Under the pieces are notes generated by a model. The model had not been told where the DNA came from. It did not search any database and saw nothing but the letters and a program-made list of their open reading frames with translations. The translations under genes and the position numbers were made by a program. Positions 14,533 through 21,283 of a stretch of 26,169 bases of DNA are shown here, one piece after another; positions within the stretch are counted from its first letter, which is position 1, and each line of letters starts with the position of its first letter. The DNA is from CAZYPH01 sp964649095 (GTDB taxonomy: Bacteria > Bdellovibrionota > UBA1018 > UBA923). Location: NCBI GenBank assembly GCA_964649095.1, contig CAZYPH010000020.1, forward strand, positions 1-26,169. Direction: 5' to 3'.

Positions 14533-15771
14533 ATGCATAGTTTCAAGGGCTTACACATCTTAGCAGAGATGAGCGGCGTTTCTTCGGACAAGTTAAACAA
14601 CAGAAAATATTTAGAGTCAATTCTTGTGGATGGCATTAGAATTGGTAATGCCACACTTTGCAGCATCCAGAGTAAAGAATTTGAGCCCCACGGTGTGACT
14701 TGTGTCGCAATGCTTGCAGAATCTCATGCAACCATTCATACGTATCCAGAACATCGGATTGCTTACATTGACGTTTTCACGTGCGGTAAGGCAAACCCGG
14801 AAGCAATTGTTGAACACATAATGTCAGAGCTCGAGCCCAAAGAAAGCAATGTCAGGTCGATCCAGAGGGGGGCACTTTTAGATAGCTTCCCACCGGCGAA
14901 GGCAAATGATCAGGTTGATATCGAAGAAACAATAGCACCCGGTCTCTCTCGGACGTGGCATATTGAAAGCACAATTTTTCATAAGGCTACCCGATTTCAA
15001 GAGGTGTTAATTGGAAAGACTGCTCAAGGTGTTTCGCTTTTTTGCAATCGCGAACGCCAAAGCACTGAACTTAGCCAATTAATATATCATGAAGGTCAAT
15101 TCATTCCTGCGGCCCTCCTCGCAAGAGAACTAAAAAATGTTTTAATTATCGGATCTAGTGAAGGCGTGGTTTCAAAAATGGCTTTGGAATGCGGTGCCGA
15201 AAAAGTTGTGCATGTCGATATTGATCAAGAATGTGTAGAATTGTGCGCTCAATATCTCCCCTATGGGTATACCGCAAACGATGTAGAGGATGCACTCAAT
15301 GGTAAATCTAATGTTCAACTATTGTGCGAGGACGGGTTTACGGCCGTTGAAAAATTTCGTAAAGGCGGTCAGAAATTTGATGTGATTGTAATGGATCTAC
15401 CTGATGAGGATGGCGAAGTTAAGGAAGCCCAGCAAAATAGACTTTATGATGAAAATTATCTTAGGCAATTAGTAGATTTACTAACGCCAGAAGGTGCTCT
15501 GATTACTCAAGCCGGCTGCCCAACTTATTGGCGAAATGCCACGCTGAAAAGGAGTTGGGAACGCTTCTCAAAGGTTTTCAAAACTTCGGTTTATTTTGAC
15601 ATGCCGGAACAAGATTGGTCTTGGCTTATAGGCAGTCCAAAACTGCTACCATCTCCATTAGAAAAGATGACCGCCAGGCTCAAGTCATTAAGTTACACTC
15701 CACGGTTTATCGATGAAGAATCGATCAGGGCATCTACCATTCTTCCAATTAGCGTGCGGAAGGATTTATGA
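14533..15771 (+). CDS. speDE: Fused S-adenosylmethionine decarboxylase and spermidine synthase-like aminopropyltransferase
   Basis: This 412-residue bifunctional enzyme should make decarboxylated AdoMet and transfer its aminopropyl group to an amine such as putrescine. Residues 1-115 are a bacterial class 1 AdoMet decarboxylase: LAESHATIHTYPE contains the Glu63-Ser64 self-cleavage site that creates the pyruvoyl cofactor, with His69 and, in DVFTCGKANPE, Cys84 as conserved processing and proton-transfer residues. Residues about 135-400 are a spermidine synthase-like domain: YHE before the Rossmann fold, KNVLIIGSSEGVVSKMAL, VVHVDIDQECVELC and FDVIVMDLPDEDG with the catalytic Asp. The usual GGGDGG is GSSEGV, so the site is divergent. 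SpeD-SpeE fusions are known in several proteobacteria. The position inside a cluster with an amidinotransferase and exporter suggests a specialised rather than housekeeping role (inference). GAAGG lies 8 bases before the ATG. Confidence 0.88.
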   Translation: MHSFKGLHILAEMSGVSSDKLNNRKYLESILVDGIRIGNATLCSIQSKEFEPHGVTCVAMLAESHATIHTYPEHRIAYIDVFTCGKANPEAIVEHIMSELEPKESNVRSIQRGALLDSFPPAKANDQVDIEETIAPGLSRTWHIESTIFHKATRFQEVLIGKTAQGVSLFCNRERQSTELSQLIYHEGQFIPAALLARELKNVLIIGSSEGVVSKMALECGAEKVVHVDIDQECVELCAQYLPYGYTANDVEDALNGKSNVQLLCEDGFTAVEKFRKGGQKFDVIVMDLPDEDGEVKEAQQNRLYDENYLRQLVDLLTPEGALITQAGCPTYWRNATLKRSWERFSKVFKTSVYFDMPEQDWSWLIGSPKLLPSPLEKMTARLKSLSYTPRFIDEESIRASTILPISVRKDL

Positions 15772-16877
15772 GTACGTTTCAGAACAATCAGTTTGCTTCG
15801 CAAATTAGAGCACCAAAAGATTCAAGTCCGGTCTCTGTGCACACGGAATGGGAGCCCCTTGAAGAAGTGATTGTTGGCGAAATCCTAGACGCCCGTGTTC
15901 CGGATTGGCATGTTTCTTTGGAATCGGTACTTCCTCAGAATGGTCTAGATTTTTTTAAAAAACACCAGGCAGGCCTATTTCCTCATGATCAGATATTGTT
16001 GGCACAAAAGGAGCTGGATGGCCTAGCAGATTTTCTAACGTCGGAAGGGATCAAGGTAGTACGGCCAACTCCTTTAGAAAATATTCCCTTTCAAACACCA
16101 TGCTTTACGTCCTCAGGCAGTTTTTATTCAGCAATGCCAAGAGATTGTCTGTTGGCCATTGGCGATCTTATTATTGAGGCTCCGATGGCATGGCGAAGCC
16201 GATACTTTGAGACTTTTGGCTTTCGTCGAATTTTGAATGATTATTTTAATCGTGGATCACGATGGATTTCAGCTCCAAAACCGACGTTGTGCGACGACTT
16301 GTATCGCCGTGATTTTATTCGCAGATCCGATCGATTCGAGTCTGTCTTGACAGAGTTTGAACCAGTTTTTGATGCCGCAGATTTCTTTAGACTCGGCCTA
16401 GACATCATAGGCCAGTTGAGCCACGTAACAAACCGGAGCGGGGTAGAGTGGTTACAGCGCCATCTAGGCCCCGAATACAAGATACATATTTATGATTTTG
16501 ACGATGCGCAGCCAATGCATATCGATACAACAATACTGCCCCTCGCTCCTGGGAAAGTATTAGTAAATCGCGAATGGGTAAGTAAAATTCCAGCCTGTTT
16601 TAAAGACTGGGAAATTTTACATCCGCCCAAGTCAGTACTTCCGCAAACCCACCCACTTTATATGACAAGCGCATGGATCAGCACTAATGTTCTAATGTTA
16701 GATGAAAAGCGGGTCTTAGTTGAAGAACAAGAAGAACCTCTTATCGAAGCATTTAAGAAATGGGGATTTCAGCCGATTGGACTGCCATTCCGAAACTTTC
16801 AATCATTCGGAGGCTCGTTTCACTGCGCGACTCTCGATGTTAGACGAACTGGAAAACTAAGAAGCTATTTGAGTTAA
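15768..16877 (+). CDS. Arginine:amine amidinotransferase (AGAT/GATM family)
   Basis: The enzyme should move the amidino group of arginine to an amine acceptor through a covalent Cys intermediate, giving a guanidino compound and ornithine. Length (369) and sequence track vertebrate glycine amidinotransferase along the whole chain: EWEPLEEVIVG, SAMPRDCLLAIGDLIIEAPM, SAPKPTL, FEPVFDAADFFR, PMHIDTT, NVLMLDEKRVLVE, and GGSFHCATLDVRRTGKL. The catalytic triad maps to Asp202, His251 and Cys353, with spacing matching human Asp254, His303 and Cys407. The residue equivalent to human Asn300 is Gln248, while Met302 is kept (Met250), so the acceptor pocket is near but not identical to the glycine-using enzyme. 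StrB, SxtG and CyrA are related antibiotic and toxin enzymes. It overlaps the SpeD-SpeE stop by ATGA, so the two are probably coupled; the acceptor may be a polyamine (inference). Confidence 0.88.
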   Translation: MSTFQNNQFASQIRAPKDSSPVSVHTEWEPLEEVIVGEILDARVPDWHVSLESVLPQNGLDFFKKHQAGLFPHDQILLAQKELDGLADFLTSEGIKVVRPTPLENIPFQTPCFTSSGSFYSAMPRDCLLAIGDLIIEAPMAWRSRYFETFGFRRILNDYFNRGSRWISAPKPTLCDDLYRRDFIRRSDRFESVLTEFEPVFDAADFFRLGLDIIGQLSHVTNRSGVEWLQRHLGPEYKIHIYDFDDAQPMHIDTTILPLAPGKVLVNREWVSKIPACFKDWEILHPPKSVLPQTHPLYMTSAWISTNVLMLDEKRVLVEEQEEPLIEAFKKWGFQPIGLPFRNFQSFGGSFHCATLDVRRTGKLRSYLS

Positions 16878-16901
16878 ATTGTAAACGTTGAGCATAACAC
16901 G

Positions 16902-17747
16902 ATGAATCGTTCCGTTATTTCTGTTAAGGCCGTAAATAAAACTTTTCGAGTGAAAGCTTCAAACACGACAAACTCTGGTTGGTTGCGAAAACTGTTTCCC
17001 GTTTATGAAGAGTTTACGGCGCTACGAAACATCGACATGAATTTGCAAGTCGGGGAATGCCTCGGAATCCTGGGCCCAAACGGAGCGGGTAAATCCACGC
17101 TAATTAAAATCCTATGTGGTTTACAACTGCCATCAGACGGTAACGTGATGGTCATTGGCCAAGAGCCCTATCGCCGAGGAGCACATTTCTTAAAGCAAAT
17201 TGGAATTGTCTTTGGTCACAAGTCATCGTTGTGGTGGGACTTGCCCGTGATCGATAGTTTTGAAGCCGCCAGAATTCTCTATGATATTCCGCGAGAACGA
17301 TATCAAAACAATTTACAAAAACTCACTCGGATGTTGAATCTGGAAAAAATTCTCGACAGGCCCGTACGTGTTTTAAGCTTGGGAGAAAGAGTTAAAGCCG
17401 AAATAGTGGTGAGCCTGCTTCATGATCCAAAATTATTTTTTCTTGATGAACCAACTATTGGTTTAGATATTACATCTAAAGCTGAATTACGCGATTGTTT
17501 GCGCACGTGGGTACGCGATCGAGAAATGGCAATATTGCTCACCTCTCATGACGTTAGTGATATCGAGCAATGCTGCGATCGGGTTTCTTTGATTCACCAA
17601 GGTAGTTTTAGATTTACCGGAACGATTCAAGAGCTTCGTTCCAATTTGTCCAATTCTGCAATGGGTACGGGCTCGTCTAAAGATTCTCTGGAAGAGATGT
17701 TAGTAAAACGATTCCAAGAGTGGCATCAGGAAAATCATGCTCGTTGA
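16902..17747 (+). CDS. ABC transporter ATP-binding protein, COG4586 type
   Basis: This is the cytoplasmic ATPase of a three-gene ABC-2 exporter. Visible motifs are Walker A (GPNGAGKST), a Q-loop region unusual for ABC proteins but typical of this group (GIVFGHKSSLWWDLPVIDSFEAA), the signature LSLGERVKAE, Walker B (LFFLDEPTIGLD) and the switch His (TSHD). The LWWDLP and LSLGxR forms mark the COG4586 group, which always works with paired permeases of the COG4587 and COG3694 groups, as here. It lies 24 bp after the amidinotransferase and overlaps the first permease by 11 bp. The substrate of this transporter group is mostly unknown; in context it should export the cluster product (inference). 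Confidence 0.92.
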   Translation: MNRSVISVKAVNKTFRVKASNTTNSGWLRKLFPVYEEFTALRNIDMNLQVGECLGILGPNGAGKSTLIKILCGLQLPSDGNVMVIGQEPYRRGAHFLKQIGIVFGHKSSLWWDLPVIDSFEAARILYDIPRERYQNNLQKLTRMLNLEKILDRPVRVLSLGERVKAEIVVSLLHDPKLFFLDEPTIGLDITSKAELRDCLRTWVRDREMAILLTSHDVSDIEQCCDRVSLIHQGSFRFTGTIQELRSNLSNSAMGTGSSKDSLEEMLVKRFQEWHQENHAR

Positions 17748-18589
17748 TACACTGAAGAATCAAGTTGCAGCATTCAGAGTCTACGCAGGCGCTGCGGCAA
17801 AACTACTGGTAGCGGACTGGGGTCTACTGATTTCTGATTTCATGCTCGCAACCACCATCCCTTATTTAGTGCAGTTTCTAATATGGAAAATGCTGTACCT
17901 AGAGACTAATACAGCATCGACTCTTGGCTTTAGTGAAGTGCAATTGCTTTTATATTATGCCTACGCAATTTCATTGAGTCGACTCAACAACGGTTACGAT
18001 ATTATCCAACATCTATCCTCTTCCATTCATGAAGGCACTCTTGAGCTTCAGGTGGTTCGGCCGTGTCCCTATCCCCTGCAGCGCCTTTTTGACTTTTGGG
18101 GGGGAGGACTCTTTTAGGGCACTCCCGTTTTGTTGGTTTTCATTCTCCACGCAGTTGTACATTCGTTTGGGGCACATGGTTTAAACGGGCTCGCATTTCA
18201 ACCCGTTTATTTGTTGGGCATCGTGTTTCAGTTTATTCTTTCTCAAATTTTGTGTTTTACGGTGGCATTTGCGATCGCTCTGGGCGCGTTCTGGCTGATC
18301 AAACCAGATCTGCTGCTCTCTTTGATAACGGTCATATCTAGTTTTTTTGGCGGTTGCCTTTTGCCACCCACCTTTTGGTCGGATTGGATCAAACCGATTA
18401 TGCTTTATAATCCATTTCGTTACATGATAGCTGCTCCTGCCGAATTAATGATTCACNNNNNNNNNNCCATCCTATTCAGAGTTGGCTCAAGCGCTTTTGG
18501 TCTCGATCTCATTTATTATTTTCTTTTCCGTATTTATTTACACCGTCTGGAAATTATCAATCCGCAAATACGTTAGTGTAGGTGGTTGA
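17737..18589 (+). pseudogene. ABC-2 permease 1 (COG4587 type), frame broken by TAG and an assembly gap
   Basis: This six-helix membrane subunit is recognisable from start to end but is not one open frame. The N-terminal part (VFR-like start, LISDFMLATTIPYLVQFLIW, and EGTLELQVVRPCPYPLQRLF) runs to a TAG at 18115-18117. The same frame continues with GTPVLLVFILHAVVH, further helices and GGCLLPPTFWSDW, NPFRYMIAAPAELMIH. Ten N follow (18457-18466), then PSYSELAQALLVSIS and the C-terminal WKLSIRKYVSVGG with TGA at 18587-18589, directly before the second permease. The true gap must be a multiple of three and may be near zero. The TAG lies just after a run of seven G; one G fewer there and one T more at the T4 run after it would read FDFWGEDSFRALPFLLVF without a stop. 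A homopolymer error is therefore as likely as a real nonsense mutation. Confidence 0.8.
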
Positions 18590-19357
18590 GTGGATTTTCT
18601 ATTTTTGATGAAGCAGAGTCTTCGAAGCCAAGCGGTCTACAAAACAAACTTTATTGGCTATGTTTTTACGCTTTTAGTTATTTACGCTATTCGTTTTATC
18701 TTCATCGATAGTTTGTATCAGCTGACCCCGACGCTTGGCGGTTGGAATAGAACTGACGTTTTAGGTATTTTATATTTTTCATTGTTAATTACTGCATGGG
18801 CGGGAAGCTTTGATGTTTCTATCTATCATTTTTTTTCTTTAGCCCATCGTGGGAAAATAGATCCCTATCTCATGAAGCCGGTCCTGCTCGAATATCTAAT
18901 CTTCTTTCGCTGGTGTCGGCCTGGGAATCTATTTGTTGGCTTTGTTATCGCACTTTGCGCCCCTCTTTTTTTTCAAGTTGTGGGGCAGCCAATCTCGTTA
19001 CCACTACTCGCACTAGGATATTTGGGCGCCGCAGTTGGAACGTTAGTTCAATTATTGATAATTGCTATTTTTTGCTTAGCCACACTCTTGAGTTCGCGAG
19101 AATTGCCGGTGAGCTTCATTGTCGGAGAACTCAACCGACTCTCCCAATACCCGCCTACTCTTTTTCCAAAGCCGCTTCGAGTGACTCTTTTGATTTTTTT
19201 ACCACTGGTGTTTACGGCCTCAGCCTGTGCGGCTCTAGTATTTCAAAGTGATCCAACGTATTTGGTTTATCTGGCCATCACGTTGATTGGCCTGTCACTG
19301 CTATTTCATTTTTTACTAAGATATTTGCTTACTCGATTTAATAACTTTGGGGGGTAA
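18590..19357 (+). CDS. ABC-2 permease 2 (COG3694 type)
   Basis: The second membrane subunit of the exporter has 255 residues and about six hydrophobic helices. The order matches the group: a basic N-terminus with an early helix (YVFTLLVIYAIRFIFIDSLY), DVLGILYFSLLITAWAGSF, the cytoplasmic stretch AHRGKIDPYLMKPV that contacts the ATPase, then four hydrophobic segments. A GTG at 18590 directly follows the stop of permease 1, and an ATG at 18608 is an alternative. It keeps its full length, unlike permease 1, which argues that the operon is still functional and that the lesion in permease 1 may be a sequence error. It ends 92 bp before the small peptide ORF. Confidence 0.87.
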   Translation: MDFLFLMKQSLRSQAVYKTNFIGYVFTLLVIYAIRFIFIDSLYQLTPTLGGWNRTDVLGILYFSLLITAWAGSFDVSIYHFFSLAHRGKIDPYLMKPVLLEYLIFFRWCRPGNLFVGFVIALCAPLFFQVVGQPISLPLLALGYLGAAVGTLVQLLIIAIFCLATLLSSRELPVSFIVGELNRLSQYPPTLFPKPLRVTLLIFLPLVFTASACAALVFQSDPTYLVYLAITLIGLSLLFHFLLRYLLTRFNNFGG

Positions 19358-19449
19358 AGGTTACGTTGGATGTATTTATGTGTTAGATCACCTCTATACA
19401 ATAAGTGGGAGCGTCTTATTTATTGTGCACATAAACAGGAGGACTAAAG

Positions 19450-19594
19450 ATGAATCAATTTGAAAATATTGACCTTGGGTTTGAAGTTGAAGGCGTTTGT
19501 TTGCAAATAACTGTCTTGCCAAATACTAACACCATCGCGTTCAGAGAGAGCGCTAATGAGCCTTCTCGCTGTCATNNNNNNNNNNTTCAGGTGA
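19450..19594 (+). CDS. Small ORF with perfect ribosome site, possible precursor peptide (contains assembly gap)
   Basis: An ATG at 19450 is preceded by AGGAGG 7 bases upstream, the best ribosome site in the window. It encodes 42 residues (beginning MNQFENIDLGFEVEGVC, ending NEPSRCH) up to ten N at 19576-19585. If the gap is a multiple of three, as the other two gaps must be, the frame ends FR and TGA at 19592-19594, giving about 44 residues plus any missing codons. The peptide is acidic in its first half, has two Cys (17 and 41), no membrane segment and a Thr/Asn/Ser-rich middle. A strong hairpin follows at once and then the CapK-like ligase gene. That layout fits a peptide precursor with a leaky terminator, but I recognise no leader family. 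It may also be a fragment of a larger gene if the gap is large. Confidence 0.5.
19576..19585. other. Assembly gap (ten N)
   Basis: One of three runs of exactly ten N (others at 9362-9371 and 18457-18466). This one ends three bases before a 15-bp perfect hairpin, a structure that commonly causes sequencing dropout. The real number of missing bases is unknown here. Confidence 0.9.
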
Positions 19595-19625
19595 GAGCTA
19601 AATAAACGAGATTTAGCTCTCACCT
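19589..19625 (+). terminator. 15-bp perfect hairpin between the small ORF and the CapK-like gene
   Basis: AGGTGAGAGCTAAAT (19589-19603) and ATTTAGCTCTCACCT (19611-19625) are perfect inverted copies around a 7-base loop (AAACGAG). There is no T run afterwards on either strand, so it is not a standard intrinsic terminator. It includes the likely stop codon of the small ORF and ends 17-23 bases before the ligase start. Attenuation, RNA processing or protection of the upstream message are possible roles. Confidence 0.5.
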
Positions 19626-19648
19626 CACCTTCACTCTCAAACTTGTTT

Positions 19649-21049
19649 ATGCATTTATATGACGTAGGCCAGGATACTTTTAACCTAGATGCAATCATCG
19701 CAAACTCTAAATACTCTCCCTCTAATACTCCAGAAACGTTGCAGCAACAGGAAGAACTTCTTCAAATTTGGCAAACTCGTCGGAATGAACTCCATGGGCG
19801 AGCGCTATTTTCTGCCGAAGAAGTTGAAAGTTTTAAATTTAAGCGTGTTCAGAAAATCGTAGATTTTGCTTTTTTGAATACGGATTTTTATCACGAACTT
19901 TATAAATCGGCAGGTTATTCACCAGGAGCAATTCGATCATGGCGGGATTTCGAAGCGCTACCGCTGATTTTAAAAGAAGACCTTAAAAATAATTTTCCCT
20001 CTCGAATTGTTGCCAAGGGCTTTGATATCAATCTCTGCCATAAAATTAAGACCTCCGGATCAAACGGATCGCCACTAACCATGCTTCTCGACTGGGACCG
20101 GGTCAAATATGACACAATCGAGAGAATTCGAATGTACGAGCTCATGATCGGCCGAGCTATCGAGCCTCATGAGTATCGGTACAATGTGGATTTTACCCGA
20201 TGGTTTATAACGTCATTTTTAGGGACCCATCGTTGTTTTACCGTGAACCTTAATGCTTCGGTTGATTCCGTGATCGAGCACGTAAAACATATACGCCCGG
20301 TGGTTGTTGCCGGCATGGGTAATCGAATTATCGAAATCGCTGAAAGATTTGCAGAAAAGGCCATAAACCCGAGAGACTACGGTGTTCAATGCTTTTCGAC
20401 TCATAGTGAGACTACTTTAAAAGAAGATCGAATGAGTGTTGCTAGACGGATTGGTGTGCCCATACTTGATGAATACTCATCAGAAGAATTGGGGTTAATC
20501 GCATACGAATGCAATCAATATCATTATCACATTGTTGAAGACGTGACACATGTTGAGCTTTTGTCGTCTGGGGTCTCTGGAGCTAATCGCCTAATAGGGA
20601 CCGAACTTTGGAATCGACCGATGCCGATCATTCGTTATGATCAAGGAGATCTTGCGGAACTAGATACAAACATAATGCCATGTGCCTGTGGATCGCAGTT
20701 TCGAAGATTGAAAACATTTCAAGGCAGAGCGGATCAATTTTTAGTGAGTCCAACTATAGGAAAAATTCTCCCGATGAGAGTTTTGGCCGTTTTGGGAGCG
20801 TCTTTTACCAACCAATCCTCAGGTGTCGCTATGTTCAAATTGGTACAAACAAAGAAAGATTTACTAGAGCTTATACTGGTTCCCGTGGGACCTGTCGTCG
20901 CATGTCAAGAATCCATTCAACTCTTCACAAATAGAATTTGCTCACTTTTTGATTATCCGATGGAAATAAAAGCGACGTTCTGCAGTAGAATTATTGAAAA
21001 GAGTAGCCATAAAAAAAGAACAATTTTGAATCGTATTGCAGACGCATGA
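19649..21049 (+). CDS. CapK/PaaK-like adenylate-forming enzyme (phenylacetate-CoA ligase family)
   Basis: This 466-residue ANL-superfamily enzyme should activate a carboxylic acid with ATP to an acyl-adenylate and pass it to a thiol or amine. Motifs along the chain: FLNTDFYHELYKSAGY and FEALPLILKEDLKNNF (typical CapK N-terminus), the phosphate loop KTSGSNGSPLT, STHSETTL, YSSEELGLIAYEC in place of the Y-x-TE motif, RYDQGDLAEL, and CACGSQFRRLKTFQGRADQFL leading to the C-terminal domain. CapK-type members occur in polysaccharide and specialised-metabolite clusters. ATG at 19649 is chosen; a TTG at 19643 is also open and neither has a Shine-Dalgarno, in contrast to the small ORF before it. It is the last gene of the cluster. 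Its substrate is unknown; aryl, fatty or peptide carboxylates are all possible. Confidence 0.85.
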   Translation: MHLYDVGQDTFNLDAIIANSKYSPSNTPETLQQQEELLQIWQTRRNELHGRALFSAEEVESFKFKRVQKIVDFAFLNTDFYHELYKSAGYSPGAIRSWRDFEALPLILKEDLKNNFPSRIVAKGFDINLCHKIKTSGSNGSPLTMLLDWDRVKYDTIERIRMYELMIGRAIEPHEYRYNVDFTRWFITSFLGTHRCFTVNLNASVDSVIEHVKHIRPVVVAGMGNRIIEIAERFAEKAINPRDYGVQCFSTHSETTLKEDRMSVARRIGVPILDEYSSEELGLIAYECNQYHYHIVEDVTHVELLSSGVSGANRLIGTELWNRPMPIIRYDQGDLAELDTNIMPCACGSQFRRLKTFQGRADQFLVSPTIGKILPMRVLAVLGASFTNQSSGVAMFKLVQTKKDLLELILVPVGPVVACQESIQLFTNRICSLFDYPMEIKATFCSRIIEKSSHKKRTILNRIADA

Positions 21050-21182
21050 AAATGTGTCGCGGTTTCATTTTCACCCTTGGGATTCCCCCGCAAGGCACAA
21101 AACGCTACCCGTTTTAAATAAAAGTGGAGATGTCGAACAGTCGCAGACACCCGCCCCGCCTAATTTGACTGCAAGAGCAAAA

Positions 21183-21265
21183 GGCAGGGCTGTCTCATAA
21201 AAGCACCTGCGGCCTATCGGTTTGAATCCTGCGTTGGTTAGGAGCGCCACATATTTCAGCGCTCC
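21183..21265. other. Two stem-loops in the convergent intergenic region
   Basis: Between the CapK-like gene (plus) and the giant exported protein gene (minus) there are 234 bp without a convincing gene. GCAGGGCT and AGC-A-CCTGC can form a stem with one bulged A around GTCTCATAAA (about 21192-21213 region), and GGAGCGC (21241-21247) pairs perfectly with GCGCTCC (21259-21265) over an 11-base loop. Neither has a T run, but their location at converging gene ends suits transcription termination. A tRNA was considered and does not fit. Confidence 0.35.
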
Positions 21266-21283
21266 CACCTAATACCGAAGAAT

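Noticed and set aside
18096..18341. Alternative-frame ORF across the TAG in permease 1
   Set aside because: Its sequence is basic and non-hydrophobic with no permease character; the real gene continues in the original frame.
19444..19698. Minus-strand frame whose first 30 residues (IASRLKVSWPTSYKCINKFE) look like a winged-helix DNA-binding segment
   Set aside because: It is antisense to the start of the CapK-like gene and the small ORF, crosses the N gap and has no ribosome site; the plus-strand readings are better supported. The resemblance is probably chance, but it is worth a database search.
21180..21247. tRNA-like stretch: CTCATAA resembling a Met anticodon loop and GGTTTGAATCC resembling a T arm
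   Set aside because: The T stem pairs in only two or three positions, the anticodon stem does not form and no acceptor stem closes. At most a decayed relic.
21071..21268. Minus-strand ORF of 65 codons in the convergent intergenic region
   Set aside because: It runs through two stem-loops, has no ribosome site and no protein-like motif.
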